A stretch of 64,000 bases of DNA from Actinomycetota bacterium. Its GTDB lineage: Bacteria > Actinomycetota > Acidimicrobiia > Acidimicrobiales > Ilumatobacteraceae. The DNA lies in assembly GCA_016700055.1 (NCBI GenBank), contig CP064997.1, forward strand, positions 1,860,001-1,924,000. The letters run 5' to 3'. Positions 46,802 through 55,897 of the stretch are shown here, piece by piece. Numbering within the stretch: the first letter of the stretch is position 1; each line of letters starts with the position of its first letter. Under the pieces are notes generated by a model. It did not search any database, had not been told where the DNA came from, and saw nothing but the letters and a program-made list of their open reading frames with translations. A program made the translations under genes and the position numbers.

Positions 46802-47440
46802 TTAGGGGTCGGCCCGCCAGCCGAGCAGGTCCTCGGCTGCCTGGCGCACCTGCCAGTCGCGGTCGTGCAGCGCTCTCTGCAACACGTCCTCGACCTCGTC
46901 TCCGTCGAAGGAGGCGAGCGCAAGCACGGCGCGCCGGCGCACGGCCGGCTTGTCGGCACAGGCGGAGAGGATCGCCGCCCGCCCGGCCTGGTCGCCGATC
47001 GCACCGAGCGCGGCCACGGCGGCCTCCCGCACGAGCGCGTCTGGGTGCCCTGTGGCGAGATCGACGAGCCGGGTGAGCACCTCGACGCTCACGCGCTCGT
47101 GTTCGCCGCAGGCCCACGCCGCGACTTCGACCACCGTCGGGTCGTCGTCGTGCAGGACGCCGAGCAGGTCGGCGTCGGGGTGGGTCGCGGCGATCTCGGC
47201 CGCGCGCCGGCGAACCGCAGCGTCTCCGTCGGCGAGTCCGGCTTGCAGGTCGACGGGGAGCAGCGCCCCCATTCGCGCGATGGCGCCGAGCGCCGTGGCA
47301 CGGACGTCGCCATCGGGGTCGTCGAGGGCAGCACGTGCGGCGGGCTCGTCGCCGAGATGGCCGGCGAGTGCGGCGGCCCGGCGCCGGGTGGAGGCGTCCG
47401 GCCGCGGATTCTCGGCGCCGGTCGGGCCGGGCTCGGTCAC
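46802..47440 (-). CDS. HEAT-repeat protein
   Basis: About 212 residues made of at least five HEAT/PBS-lyase-type repeats (DPDGDVRATALGAIARMG; DPTVVEVAAWACGEH; HPDALVREAAVAALGAIGD; KPAVRRRAVLALASF; DRDWQVRQAAEDLLGW). Such scaffolds bind proteins; no catalytic motif is present. GTG at 47440 overlaps the upstream small membrane gene stop by 4 bp (47437-47440), so the two are translationally coupled. It is convergent with the GH20-like gene. Confidence 0.85.
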   Translation of the reverse strand: MTEPGPTGAENPRPDASTRRRAAALAGHLGDEPAARAALDDPDGDVRATALGAIARMGALLPVDLQAGLADGDAAVRRRAAEIAATHPDADLLGVLHDDDPTVVEVAAWACGEHERVSVEVLTRLVDLATGHPDALVREAAVAALGAIGDQAGRAAILSACADKPAVRRRAVLALASFDGDEVEDVLQRALHDRDWQVRQAAEDLLGWRADP

Positions 47441-47748
47441 GACAGCATGCCGGTCAGCGTCGTCACCATCCAGGCCACGCCCGCGGAGATGACGAGCGCC
47501 GCGAGTGCTCCCCCGGCGACCGCGATCACGGCGAGCGCGGCGACGTCGAACACCCGCCGGAAGATCCCGGCCTGACGGTGCAACGACGTCGGCGCGTGCT
47601 CGACCGGGATGGCGGGCATCTGGCGCCGGGGGCTGCGTGGTGCGCGACGCCAAGCTCTGACAGGCTTGCGGCGGCCGGCGAGCAGCAGTGCCAGCACCGC
47701 CAGTGCGGCCAGCCAACCGACGCGGATGGAGAGATCGGTGATCGACAC
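47437..47748 (-). CDS. Small two-helix membrane protein of unknown function
   Basis: About 103 residues with GTG at 47748. Two hydrophobic helices: WLAALAVLALLLAG near residues 12-25 and VAALAVIAVAGGALAALVIS near 70-90, separated by a basic loop (RAWRRAPRSPRRQ). It is coupled to the HEAT-repeat gene by a 4-bp overlap and is divergent from the PDZ-Lon gene by 55 bp. A longer in-frame form (to ATG 47892) would run into that gene and is less likely. Family not recognised. Confidence 0.65.
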   Translation of the reverse strand: MSITDLSIRVGWLAALAVLALLLAGRRKPVRAWRRAPRSPRRQMPAIPVEHAPTSLHRQAGIFRRVFDVAALAVIAVAGGALAALVISAGVAWMVTTLTGMLS

Positions 47749-47803
47749 GACACCCGAGAGCGTACTTCCGCCCCCCGACCCGGGGCGGGCGGTCGGTGCA
47801 TCG

Positions 47804-48937
47804 ATGCCCGAACCTGGTGGCGACGACTCGTTGTCGACGACGGTCTTGCCCGGGACTTGGGCGAACATCGTCGGGGCGTGCCTGGTGACCATCGCCGCAC
47901 TGGTGGTGCTGTTCGTCGTTGCCGCCAGCCTGTGGCCGCTCCAGCGCTACCAGTCCGCCCCCGGTTCGGCCGAGGAGGTGTCGCCTCGGCTCGACGTGGC
48001 CGAGATCGACACGTTCGAGCCGGCAGAGGGCGTGTTCTTCGTGACGGCGTCGGGCGCGCGGATCACCGGCCTGCAGGCGATCATGGGGTGGATCGACCCG
48101 GTGGTCGACGTCTTGACCTGCGAGCAGCGCTTCGGCGACTGCAACCCCGAGCAGCAGCGCGAGATCAGCCTCGGCGCGATGACGACTTCGAAGCAGATCG
48201 CCGAGTACGTCGCGTTCTCCACCGTCGGGATGGATGCCGAGCTCTTGCCAGGCCCGGCGCAGGTCGGCTCGTTCGGGTCCGACACCTGTCCCGACGACGC
48301 GCCGCCGCTGCGGGCGTGCCGCGTGCTCGAGGTGGGTGACACCATCGTCGCCGTGGAAGGCGTCGACACGCCGTTGCTCGACGACTTGGCCGCCGCGCTG
48401 GAGGGGCGTGAGCCCGGCGAGCTGCTCTCGCTCACCGTGACCTCGGCCGACGGCGGGGCCGAGCGCGAGGTGGAGGTGGAGCTGATCGCAGCTCCCGACG
48501 ACGCCGAGCGCACGATCATCGGGTTCATGCCCCGCGACACGCGTACGGTCGAGGTGCCTGCCGACGTGAACATCGACACCGACCGGATCGGCGGGCCGTC
48601 GGCGGGGCTGGCGTTCACGCTCGCCCTGATCGACGAGCTCACGCCGGGGGAGCTGACCGGCGACGTCCGTGTGGTGGCCACCGGCACGATCGACGAGGAA
48701 GGCGCCGTGGGCGCGATCGGCGCGTTGGTGCAGAAGGCCGACGCTGTGCGGCGTGCTGGCGCGACTCTGTTCCTCGTGCCGTCTGGGCAGGACGAGGCCG
48801 AGATCGAGCGCGCCCGAGAGGTAGCCGGCCCCGACGTCGAGATCGTCACCGTCGCGAACATCGACGAGGCCCTCGCCGCGCTGGCCGACCATGGTGGCGA
48901 CCCGCTGCCGGAGGACGCGGCCTCGCCCCAGACCTGA
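47804..48937 (+). CDS. Membrane-anchored PDZ and Lon-type (S16) protease
   Basis: About 377 residues. One N-terminal membrane helix (about 20-45, ACLVTIAALVVLFVVAASLW). A PDZ-like domain is at about 165-240 (VLEVGDTIVAVEGVDTPLLDD). The S16 protease domain is at about 250-360, with catalytic Ser in GGPSAGLAFTLALI and catalytic Lys in GAIGALVQKADAVRRAG. It matches the YlbL/SdrC-type proteins of Gram-positive bacteria, in which the protease faces outside. ATG at 47804. Divergent small membrane gene upstream. Confidence 0.9.
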   Translation: MPEPGGDDSLSTTVLPGTWANIVGACLVTIAALVVLFVVAASLWPLQRYQSAPGSAEEVSPRLDVAEIDTFEPAEGVFFVTASGARITGLQAIMGWIDPVVDVLTCEQRFGDCNPEQQREISLGAMTTSKQIAEYVAFSTVGMDAELLPGPAQVGSFGSDTCPDDAPPLRACRVLEVGDTIVAVEGVDTPLLDDLAAALEGREPGELLSLTVTSADGGAEREVEVELIAAPDDAERTIIGFMPRDTRTVEVPADVNIDTDRIGGPSAGLAFTLALIDELTPGELTGDVRVVATGTIDEEGAVGAIGALVQKADAVRRAGATLFLVPSGQDEAEIERAREVAGPDVEIVTVANIDEALAALADHGGDPLPEDAASPQT

Positions 48938-48978
48938 TTGCCACCAATTCCGCGCCCCGCGAACCTACGCTGGCGCGA

Positions 48979-50916
48979 ATGGCGATTTCGTTCTCACGCC
49001 CCGACCCGTCGTCGCCTGCGGCGATTGCGTCGGCAACGTTCGCGACGTCGCGTCGCGGATTCGACCCGACCGAGGTGCGTGACTTCCTGCGAGCGGTATC
49101 GGCCGAGCTCGGTCGGCTCGTCGAGCGGGAGAAGTTCTTGGAGCGCGAGCTGCAGGCGGTGCGCGATCGCGGCGCGATGGCGCCGGCTCAGCTCGACGAG
49201 GACACCGTGCTCACGATGCTCGGCGAGGAGACCGCCCGCATCGTGCAGACTGCCCGCGAGGCCGCCTTGCAGATCCGCTCACGCGCAGAAGACGCTGCCG
49301 CGCGGCTGCTGCGCGAAGCCACCGACGAAGCCGCCCGCGTACGTGAGGAGGCCGAGCTCGACGCGGCTCGCCGCCGCCAGGACACCTCCGCCGACGCGGA
49401 GGTGGAGCTGGAGAGCGCGAAGCAGCATGGCCGGGAGATGGTCAACGAGGCACGCGAGTACAGGGAGAAGGTGCTGGCCGACGTCGCCCGCCGGCGCGAG
49501 CTCGCCCGCCAGCAGATCGAGCAGCTCGTCCACGGCCGCGATCGGCTGCTGCAAGCGTTCGAGCGTGCACGGTTGGCGGCCGTCGACGTGGTCGGAGAGC
49601 TCGGAGCGCTCGGTGACGAGCCCCCCGAGTTCGTGAACCTGTCACCGACGACTGGCCCGGTGCCGATCTACGTTCCGAATGCCGCGAGCCCATCGCCGAA
49701 CGAGCATGGCCCCGCGGAGGTTGTCGTCGACGTCGAGCTGTTCGACGGCGCGGCCTCGCTGGACGACATCGTTGCGCCGGAACCAGAGATCGAGGCGGAG
49801 CCAACCGACGCGGTGGCCGGCGATGCCGAACCGGATTCCGAACCGGAGGCTGGGGCCGAAGCCGACTCGCCGGTCGAATCGGCGGTCGAACCCGACGCCG
49901 ACGCCGACGCCGACGCCGAGCTCGGCCAGGTGGTGGAACTGCGCCGTCCGGAGCAGCACCTGGGCGGAGCCGCGGACCGCCACAACGACGACGATCTCGC
50001 GATCGACGAGGACGACGACGACGAGATCCTCGACGACGAGCTGTCCGACGATGATGACGAGCGCACGCCGGCGACGGTGGTCGCCCTCTTCGCGGGAGAG
50101 GTCGAAGAGCACAAGCCGCGGGTGGACGACCTGTTCGCCAAGCTCCGCGCAGCGAGCGAGCAGCTCGCCGCCCGCGATGCCGAGTCGCGCAGCGACGCGC
50201 CTACCGGCGCCGAACACATCTCCGAGGCACAGCCAGAAGTAGCCGACACACCGTTCGCGCGGCGCGACGAGGCGCTCGTGCCGTTGATCCTCGCCATCGG
50301 GCGCAAGCTGAAGCGTGCGCTCGCCGACGAGCAGAACGACGTGCTCGACGTGCTGCGGCGCAAGGAACCGGTCACCACCCTCGACGCCATCGTGCCCGCC
50401 GAGGCCGAACACGGCGAGCGCTACCGGGCGGTGATCGACGCGGAGATCGTCGACGCGGCGATGGCCGGCGCGGCGTCGCTGTCCGACGAGCCGACGCGTG
50501 ACCTGCGCAAGGCGATCGGCCGCGACGGAGCGCTGGGCGGGGTCACCGAGGCGATCATCTCCGATGTCGTGCGGCCGCTGCGTGAGCGTCTCGCCGAGTG
50601 TGCAGAGCAGGCGGCGGGCTCCAACGACGTGCTGGTCGGGTTGGTGCGCGCGGTCTACCGCGAGTGGAAGACGCAGCGCATCGACGAACAGGTCGACGAC
50701 ATCGCCCGGATGGCGTATGGACGCGGCGCCTACGCGGCGCTTGCCCCGGAAGCCCGAGTGTGCTGGCTCGTCGACCCGAACGGGCCGGCGTGCCCTGACG
50801 CCGAGGACAACGCGCTGGGCGGCGTGGTGGGCGCGGGCGACGCCTTCCCGACCGGGCACGTGCATCCGCCAGCGCACCCGGGGTGCCGCTGCGTGCTCGC
50901 TCGCGTCGACAGCTAG
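48979..50916 (+). CDS. DivIVA-domain protein with phage MuF/gp7-like C-terminus
   Basis: About 645 residues. N-terminal DivIVA-type segment (about 14-60, ATFATSRRGFDPTEVRDFLRAV), then a coiled coil (about 50-200). An acidic low-complexity region (about 210-370) includes a GCCGAC tandem repeat near 49889. The C-terminal part (about 420-645) ends with AYGRGAYAALAPEARVCWLV, a CPD site, then GHVHPPAHPGCRCVL. That Cys/His pattern with HPxCRC is typical of phage minor head proteins (Mu F/SPP1 gp7), not of DivIVA. The fusion is continuous, without stop or shift. Septum or pole localisation is expected from DivIVA; the tail may bind zinc. ATG at 48979. Confidence 0.85.
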   Translation: MAISFSRPDPSSPAAIASATFATSRRGFDPTEVRDFLRAVSAELGRLVEREKFLERELQAVRDRGAMAPAQLDEDTVLTMLGEETARIVQTAREAALQIRSRAEDAAARLLREATDEAARVREEAELDAARRRQDTSADAEVELESAKQHGREMVNEAREYREKVLADVARRRELARQQIEQLVHGRDRLLQAFERARLAAVDVVGELGALGDEPPEFVNLSPTTGPVPIYVPNAASPSPNEHGPAEVVVDVELFDGAASLDDIVAPEPEIEAEPTDAVAGDAEPDSEPEAGAEADSPVESAVEPDADADADAELGQVVELRRPEQHLGGAADRHNDDDLAIDEDDDDEILDDELSDDDDERTPATVVALFAGEVEEHKPRVDDLFAKLRAASEQLAARDAESRSDAPTGAEHISEAQPEVADTPFARRDEALVPLILAIGRKLKRALADEQNDVLDVLRRKEPVTTLDAIVPAEAEHGERYRAVIDAEIVDAAMAGAASLSDEPTRDLRKAIGRDGALGGVTEAIISDVVRPLRERLAECAEQAAGSNDVLVGLVRAVYREWKTQRIDEQVDDIARMAYGRGAYAALAPEARVCWLVDPNGPACPDAEDNALGGVVGAGDAFPTGHVHPPAHPGCRCVLARVDS

Positions 50917-50926
50917 CCTCCGCGAC

Positions 50927-53905
50927 GTGCGGACCCCCTCCGACCTGCCGCCGCGCCGTCGCTCCCCGCGCGCCCGGCGCCGCTGGTTCGCAGGTAGGGG
51001 CCGCCTGGTCGTCATCGTCCTGCTCGGCCTGGTCGTGCTCGTCTTCTTGTCGGCGCGAAGCCTGTCGGGGTTCTACGTCGACTATCTCTGGTTCGACTCG
51101 CTCGGTCGTGCCGACGTGTTCTGGACGACGCTCGGCGCCAAGGCCACCCTCGTCGCCATGTTCAGCGTCGGCTTCGCGGTCGCCGCGTTCATCAGCCTGC
51201 TGATCGCCGACCGGCTGCGCCCGATGCGGCTGATCGAAGGCCCCGAAGAGCAGTTCGTGATGCGCTACCGCGAGCTCGTCGGGCGGCGTACGGGGCTGGT
51301 GAGGATCGCGGTCGCGGTGCTGCTCGGCCTGCTGATGGGCCTGCCCGCGATGAGCCAGTGGCAGCCCTGGCTGCTATTCCGCAACGCACAGCAGTTCGGG
51401 ATCGACGACCCGTTGTTCGGCGCCGATGTCGGCTTCTATGTGTTCCGCCTGCCATTCCTTTCGTATCTCGTCGACTGGCTGTTCGCCGCGATGATCCTCA
51501 TCGCGATCGTCACGGCCGCCGCGCACTACGTGAACGGGGCGATCCGGTTCCAGACGACGGGCGAGCGCATCAACCGCCCGGCCCGCGTGCACCTCACCAT
51601 CTTGTTCGCGCTGATCGCGCTCTTGAAGGCCGCCGACTACTGGCTGCAGCGCTTCGAGCTCACCGTGTCGACCCGCGGCGTGGTGCACGGCGCCACCTAC
51701 ACCGATGTCAAGGCCGAGCTGCCCGCGCTGAACCTGCTGATCCTCGTCAGCCTGCTCGTCGTGGTGCTGTTCCTGGTGGGGATCCGCTACGGCGGATGGC
51801 GTCTGCCGGCGCTCGCCGTGGCGCTGTGGGCGGTGGTCGCCATCGTGGCCGGCGCCGTCTATCCGGCGATCATCCAACGCTTCGTGGTGCAGCCGAACGT
51901 GACCACGAGGGAGCGGCCGTACATCGAAGACCACCTCGTCGCCACCAAGGCCGCGATGGGCATCGACGACGTGGACGTGGTTCCGTTGCAGCTCGGTCCG
52001 GTGGCGGCGTCCGACGTCGAGGCAGATCCGTCGCCGCTGCGCGACGTCCGCCTGCTCGAGCCGACCCAGATGCGGGATCGCTTCTCACTGGATCAGGGGC
52101 TGTTCGCGTTCTACGCGATCAACGACCTCGACGTCGACCGCTACCAGATCAACGGACGCGAGCAGCAGGCGATGCTGGCAGCTCGCGAACTCAACGCCGC
52201 CGGGATCCCCAACCGCACGTGGGTGTCTCAGCACCTCATCTACACGCACGGATGCGGGCTGGTCACCGCACCCGCCAGCCAGGTCACCTCCGACGGGCGT
52301 CCGGTGTACTACGACCTCGACATCACGCGCCCCGAGCTGTACATGGGCCAAGGGCTCGGCGCGTATGCGATCGTCAACACCGAGCAGGCCGAGCAATCCT
52401 GCCCCGGCGTCGAGATCGGTCCATACACCGGTGATGCAGGCGTGCGCCTCGACTCCACACTGCGCCGCATCGCGTTCGCGGTGCACTTCGGCGAGTACAA
52501 CCTGTTCGGCTCGCGCCTCGTCGGTGACAACTCGCGACTCATCCATGTGCGGGACATCCGCGATCGGGTGCACAAGGTGGCACCGTTCCTCCACCTCGAC
52601 GCCGACCCGTATCCGGTCGCGATCGACGGCGAGATCGTGTGGATCGTCGACGGCTTCACGACGACCAGCCGATACCCGTACTCCCAACGCGCGAACACCG
52701 ATCAGCTGCCGGCCGGCTCTGGGCTCGACCACACCTTCAACTACGTGCGCAACAGCGTGAAGGCTGTCGTCGACGCGTACGACGGCTCGGTGACGCTCTA
52801 TCTCGTCGACCCCAACGATCCGATCGCGGTGGCGTGGTCCAAGGCGTACCCCGACCTCTTCTCCGGCGCGGAGGAGGTGCCCGACGAGTTGCGTGAGCAC
52901 TTCCGGTATCCGGAGGACCTCTTCCGGGTGCAGACCAACCTCTACGGCCGCTACCAGTTCGACGACGCCGACCAGTTCTTCAACCGCGACGCGGCGTGGA
53001 GCGTCGCGCAGGCGCCGCCGGTGGAGCCCGAGGGGGCCAACAACCCGACCGACGACACGACCACCAGCGATGGCGGAGCGTCAACCGACCGGGCGACGCA
53101 GGCCGACACCGGTGACGTCGCCGAGGCCAACGTGGAGCGGTTCGAGCCCTACTACACCCTCTTCCACGCACCTGGGGAGAGCGGTGTCGAGCCGACGTTC
53201 TCGTTGCTGCGACCGTTCGTACCGTTCTCGTCGGACGACACCCGCAAGGAGCTGCGCGGGTTCATGGTGGTGTCGAGCGAGCCCGACTCCTACGGCGAGC
53301 TGGTCGTCTACGAGCTGAGCGAGCCGCTTCCGCCGGGGCCGGCGACCGTGGCCGCGGAGCTGGAATCGAACCCGACGATTTCGCCGGTGATCACCCAGCT
53401 CGACCTGCGCGGCTCGCGGGTGATCTTCGGCGATCTGCAGGTGGTGCCCGTGGCGGACGGTCTCGTCTACGTGCGGCCGCTGTTCGTGCGGCCCGACGAC
53501 GAGGGGTCGCGGCAGGTGTTCGTGCGCCGGGTGATGGCGCTGTACGGCAACCGCTCGGCGATCGACGAATCGCTGTCGGGCGCGGTCTCGCTGCTGTTCC
53601 CGGGATTCGACGAAGACCTCGGCGACATCGTCGACACCGGAGCGAACCCCGAGGACCCCGACGAGCCCGACGAGCCCGACCAGCCGAGCGAGGACCCCGC
53701 CGAGCTGCTGCTCCAGGCCGACGCTCTGTTCGACGAAGCCGACCTGGCGCTGCGCCAAGGTGACCTCGGGACCTACCAGCAGAAGATGAACGAGGCCCAG
53801 GCGCTGGTGGAGAGGGCGATCGGGCTGCTGGCCCCACAGCCGTCCGACACGACGGCCCCGACCGACACGACGGACACGACGGACACGACCGCTGCCGAGG
53901 AGTGA
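50927..53905 (+). CDS. UPF0182 family membrane protein
   Basis: About 992 residues, the usual length for UPF0182/COG1615. Seven or so membrane helices lie in the first about 330 residues (VVIVLLGLVVLVFLSA, FYVDYLWFDSLGRADVFWTTLG). A large extracellular domain with the family segments NRTWVSQHLIYTHGCGLV, YMGQGLGAYAIVNTE and NYVRNSVKAVVDAYDG follows. The C-terminus is an acidic coiled region with a Thr/Asp tail encoded by a tandem repeat. Function unknown in actinobacteria. GTG at 50927 starts just after the DivIVA gene (10-bp gap). Confidence 0.92.
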   Translation: MRTPSDLPPRRRSPRARRRWFAGRGRLVVIVLLGLVVLVFLSARSLSGFYVDYLWFDSLGRADVFWTTLGAKATLVAMFSVGFAVAAFISLLIADRLRPMRLIEGPEEQFVMRYRELVGRRTGLVRIAVAVLLGLLMGLPAMSQWQPWLLFRNAQQFGIDDPLFGADVGFYVFRLPFLSYLVDWLFAAMILIAIVTAAAHYVNGAIRFQTTGERINRPARVHLTILFALIALLKAADYWLQRFELTVSTRGVVHGATYTDVKAELPALNLLILVSLLVVVLFLVGIRYGGWRLPALAVALWAVVAIVAGAVYPAIIQRFVVQPNVTTRERPYIEDHLVATKAAMGIDDVDVVPLQLGPVAASDVEADPSPLRDVRLLEPTQMRDRFSLDQGLFAFYAINDLDVDRYQINGREQQAMLAARELNAAGIPNRTWVSQHLIYTHGCGLVTAPASQVTSDGRPVYYDLDITRPELYMGQGLGAYAIVNTEQAEQSCPGVEIGPYTGDAGVRLDSTLRRIAFAVHFGEYNLFGSRLVGDNSRLIHVRDIRDRVHKVAPFLHLDADPYPVAIDGEIVWIVDGFTTTSRYPYSQRANTDQLPAGSGLDHTFNYVRNSVKAVVDAYDGSVTLYLVDPNDPIAVAWSKAYPDLFSGAEEVPDELREHFRYPEDLFRVQTNLYGRYQFDDADQFFNRDAAWSVAQAPPVEPEGANNPTDDTTTSDGGASTDRATQADTGDVAEANVERFEPYYTLFHAPGESGVEPTFSLLRPFVPFSSDDTRKELRGFMVVSSEPDSYGELVVYELSEPLPPGPATVAAELESNPTISPVITQLDLRGSRVIFGDLQVVPVADGLVYVRPLFVRPDDEGSRQVFVRRVMALYGNRSAIDESLSGAVSLLFPGFDEDLGDIVDTGANPEDPDEPDEPDQPSEDPAELLLQADALFDEADLALRQGDLGTYQQKMNEAQALVERAIGLLAPQPSDTTAPTDTTDTTDTTAAEE

Positions 53906-53925
53906 CGGTTCAGGTCTTCGGGGCG

Positions 53926-54663
53926 CTAGGTCTTGCGGCGCATCAGGTCGGCCAGTTCGGCCAGATCCTGACGGAACGCGATCTCGTAGCGGGCCTGTTC
54001 GTGGGCGAGGCGCTCCTGGCTGGCACGTAGCTCGTCGACGGCCTCGGTGGGCATGGCAGGGATGCCGGTGCCGGCGCCCGCGTCGGACTGGCGGCGTACC
54101 TCGTCCACCTCGCTCGCCAGCTCGTCGATCTGGCAGGTGAGCTCGTTGCCGAGGCGGCCGAGGCGCTCTTCGAGGGCGGCCGCGAGGTCGTGGGCCTGGC
54201 GGCTGTCGTGCCCCGACGTGGCGACCCGCTCGGCGAGCTCGCCCACCTGGCGCTGCAGGACGGCGAGCGAGGCCAGCGCTTCGCCGAGGTCCGGAGCGCT
54301 TTCGCCGTTCGGTTGCACGCCCGCGGCGAGCTGCTCGCAGAGCTCGCCGACGCGGTGGTCTGCCTGGCCGGCGAGCTCGGCCGCGCGCTCGGCGAGCGAC
54401 CTCACCTCGTCGAGGGAGACGGTCGGTGGAGGCGGCGGAGGCGACGGCGGAGGAGGCGGGACGATGCGGGCGGCGTCGGCAGCCGCTTCGGCAGCGGCGG
54501 AGTCGGCGGCGTGGAGCGCCTGTTCGAGGTCGGCCAGCCGTCGTTCCATCGCACTGCGCGAGGAGACCGCGTACGCGAGGTGTTCCTGCACTCCGGCGAG
54601 CTCGCTGCGCAATGCGGCGACCTCGGCAGGATCGACGGTGGGGGATCGGCGGAACAGGCCCAT
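53926..54663 (-). CDS. Coiled-coil protein with Pro-rich spacer
   Basis: About 245 residues, start ATG 54663 (MGLFRRSPTVDPAEV). Mostly alpha-helical and heptad-like: a first coil at about 15-65, a run of Pro residues (about 75-90) as a hinge, a long coil at about 95-240 ending LAELADLMRRKT. No catalytic motif. Predicted cytoplasmic scaffold or membrane-associated filament partner; family not recognised. Convergent with UPF0182. The region upstream (54664-54800) holds no gene before tRNA-fMet. Confidence 0.75.
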   Translation of the reverse strand: MGLFRRSPTVDPAEVAALRSELAGVQEHLAYAVSSRSAMERRLADLEQALHAADSAAAEAAADAARIVPPPPPSPPPPPPTVSLDEVRSLAERAAELAGQADHRVGELCEQLAAGVQPNGESAPDLGEALASLAVLQRQVGELAERVATSGHDSRQAHDLAAALEERLGRLGNELTCQIDELASEVDEVRRQSDAGAGTGIPAMPTEAVDELRASQERLAHEQARYEIAFRQDLAELADLMRRKT

Positions 54664-54800
54664 GGTGACGGTGGCGGGACGAAACCCGTTGCGGCAATGT
54701 ATCTCCGACCGATGCTCAGCGGGGGGACGCCCGGGTGGCGGGCCGGTTCGGGCGGGTTGCGGGCCAGCGGGGGTGTCGGTAGCGTGAGGAACCTCAACGC

Positions 54801-54877
<77 letters not shown>

Positions 54878-54896
54878 AGTAAAGAACCAGTTCAGA

Positions 54897-54924
54897 GGCC
54901 CTTTCCGAGAAGTCGGGAAGGGCC
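54897..54924. terminator. Hairpin after tRNA-fMet
   Basis: Eleven-bp stem (GGCCCTTTCCG with CGGGAAGGGCC, one G-T wobble) and a 6-nt loop, 20 bp after the tRNA CCA. No T-run, but position fits a tRNA terminator. Beyond it, to 55113, no further gene is seen. Confidence 0.5.
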
Positions 54925-55113
54925 GCTGACGTTGGCGGAGGGGTGTCGGTACAACACCCGTACAACACGAGCTCTTGGCCGTCTCCAGCGTCGCAGCCGT
55001 GCGTTGTCCCGGAGAGCGGGTCGCGACGCTGCCCGGCTCGACAGGGAAGTCCTCTCCTTTTGTCGCGTTCGGGCGACGTCCGAGGTGCGACGGTGGTTGT
55101 GGAGGAGTCCGCG

Positions 55114-55833
55114 ATGACCGATGAGGTCTTGAACACGTTGGTGGTGCTCGGTCACCGGTTGCTGCTCGTCGACGTTGGCGGTGGTTTCGAGACGCACCTG
55201 TGCGAAGCGACGAGTGACTCGACGGCTCGCGCTGCGCTCGATACTCGCCAGGCGCTGCCGGACTCATTGGCGGACGCTTTGGAACGGAGCGGTGACGACG
55301 ACCGGCTCGACGCCATGCTGGACCGTCTCCTGGACACGGCGTGGAAGCCGACCACCTTGTGCGGTCGAGCGTGGGACGAGATGGCCGCCGGAGAGGCAGG
55401 CGTGTTCCGTCGTTGGCAAGAGATCGAGCTGACGCCGACGTGCCGGTCGTGTCTGCGGGTGGTCGATACCTGGTTCCCGAAGTCCGGGCCGCTGCCCGGG
55501 ATCGGGGTGCTCGTCTCGGTGATCGGCGAGAAGGTCGAGGCGCTCGGCTCCGCGTGGGTGACTGGCGTTCCGGGCGAGTCCCTCGACGACCTGCGCACGG
55601 CGATCCGCAAGCACCTGCGGGGCAAGGGGTTTCGATCCCAGACCATGGTGGTCAACGGCTTGCTGCACGTGATGTCCGACGACGCGCTGGACGCGATCGA
55701 CCCAGACGTGCGGGCGGCGTGGATCGACAGCGCAGTCCGACGGATGGGCGTGGTGGAACCGGCTGACGACGATTCGATTGCAGAGCGCCGCCGGTTGCGC
55801 GTCGACTGGCGGACGTGGGTGCTCGATGCGTAG
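55114..55833 (+). CDS. Unknown protein in element cargo
   Basis: About 239 residues, start ATG 55114 with GGAGGAG (55101-55107) at 6-nt spacing, a good Shine-Dalgarno. A CxxC near the middle (TPTCRSCLRVVDTWFP) could bind zinc, and another Cys is in TTLCGRAWDEMAAGE. The C-terminal half is mixed helix/strand with the LRKHLRG-like segment around 180. No known family is recognised. It is followed after 64 bp by the DUF488 gene on the same strand. Codon use is less GC-extreme than the chromosomal genes to the left. It may be part of a small defence or stress cassette, which is inference only. Confidence 0.7.
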   Translation: MTDEVLNTLVVLGHRLLLVDVGGGFETHLCEATSDSTARAALDTRQALPDSLADALERSGDDDRLDAMLDRLLDTAWKPTTLCGRAWDEMAAGEAGVFRRWQEIELTPTCRSCLRVVDTWFPKSGPLPGIGVLVSVIGEKVEALGSAWVTGVPGESLDDLRTAIRKHLRGKGFRSQTMVVNGLLHVMSDDALDAIDPDVRAAWIDSAVRRMGVVEPADDDSIAERRRLRVDWRTWVLDA

Positions 55834-55897
55834 CCCACACACGAACGTCTCGCGCCGATTCGCGTTGGCTTTCAATTTCTGAAAGTGTGGGTGATGT

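Noticed and set aside
49889..49920. GCCGAC tandem repeat in the DivIVA-type gene
   Set aside because: It simply encodes alternating Asp-Ala in an acidic low-complexity region; not a separate element.
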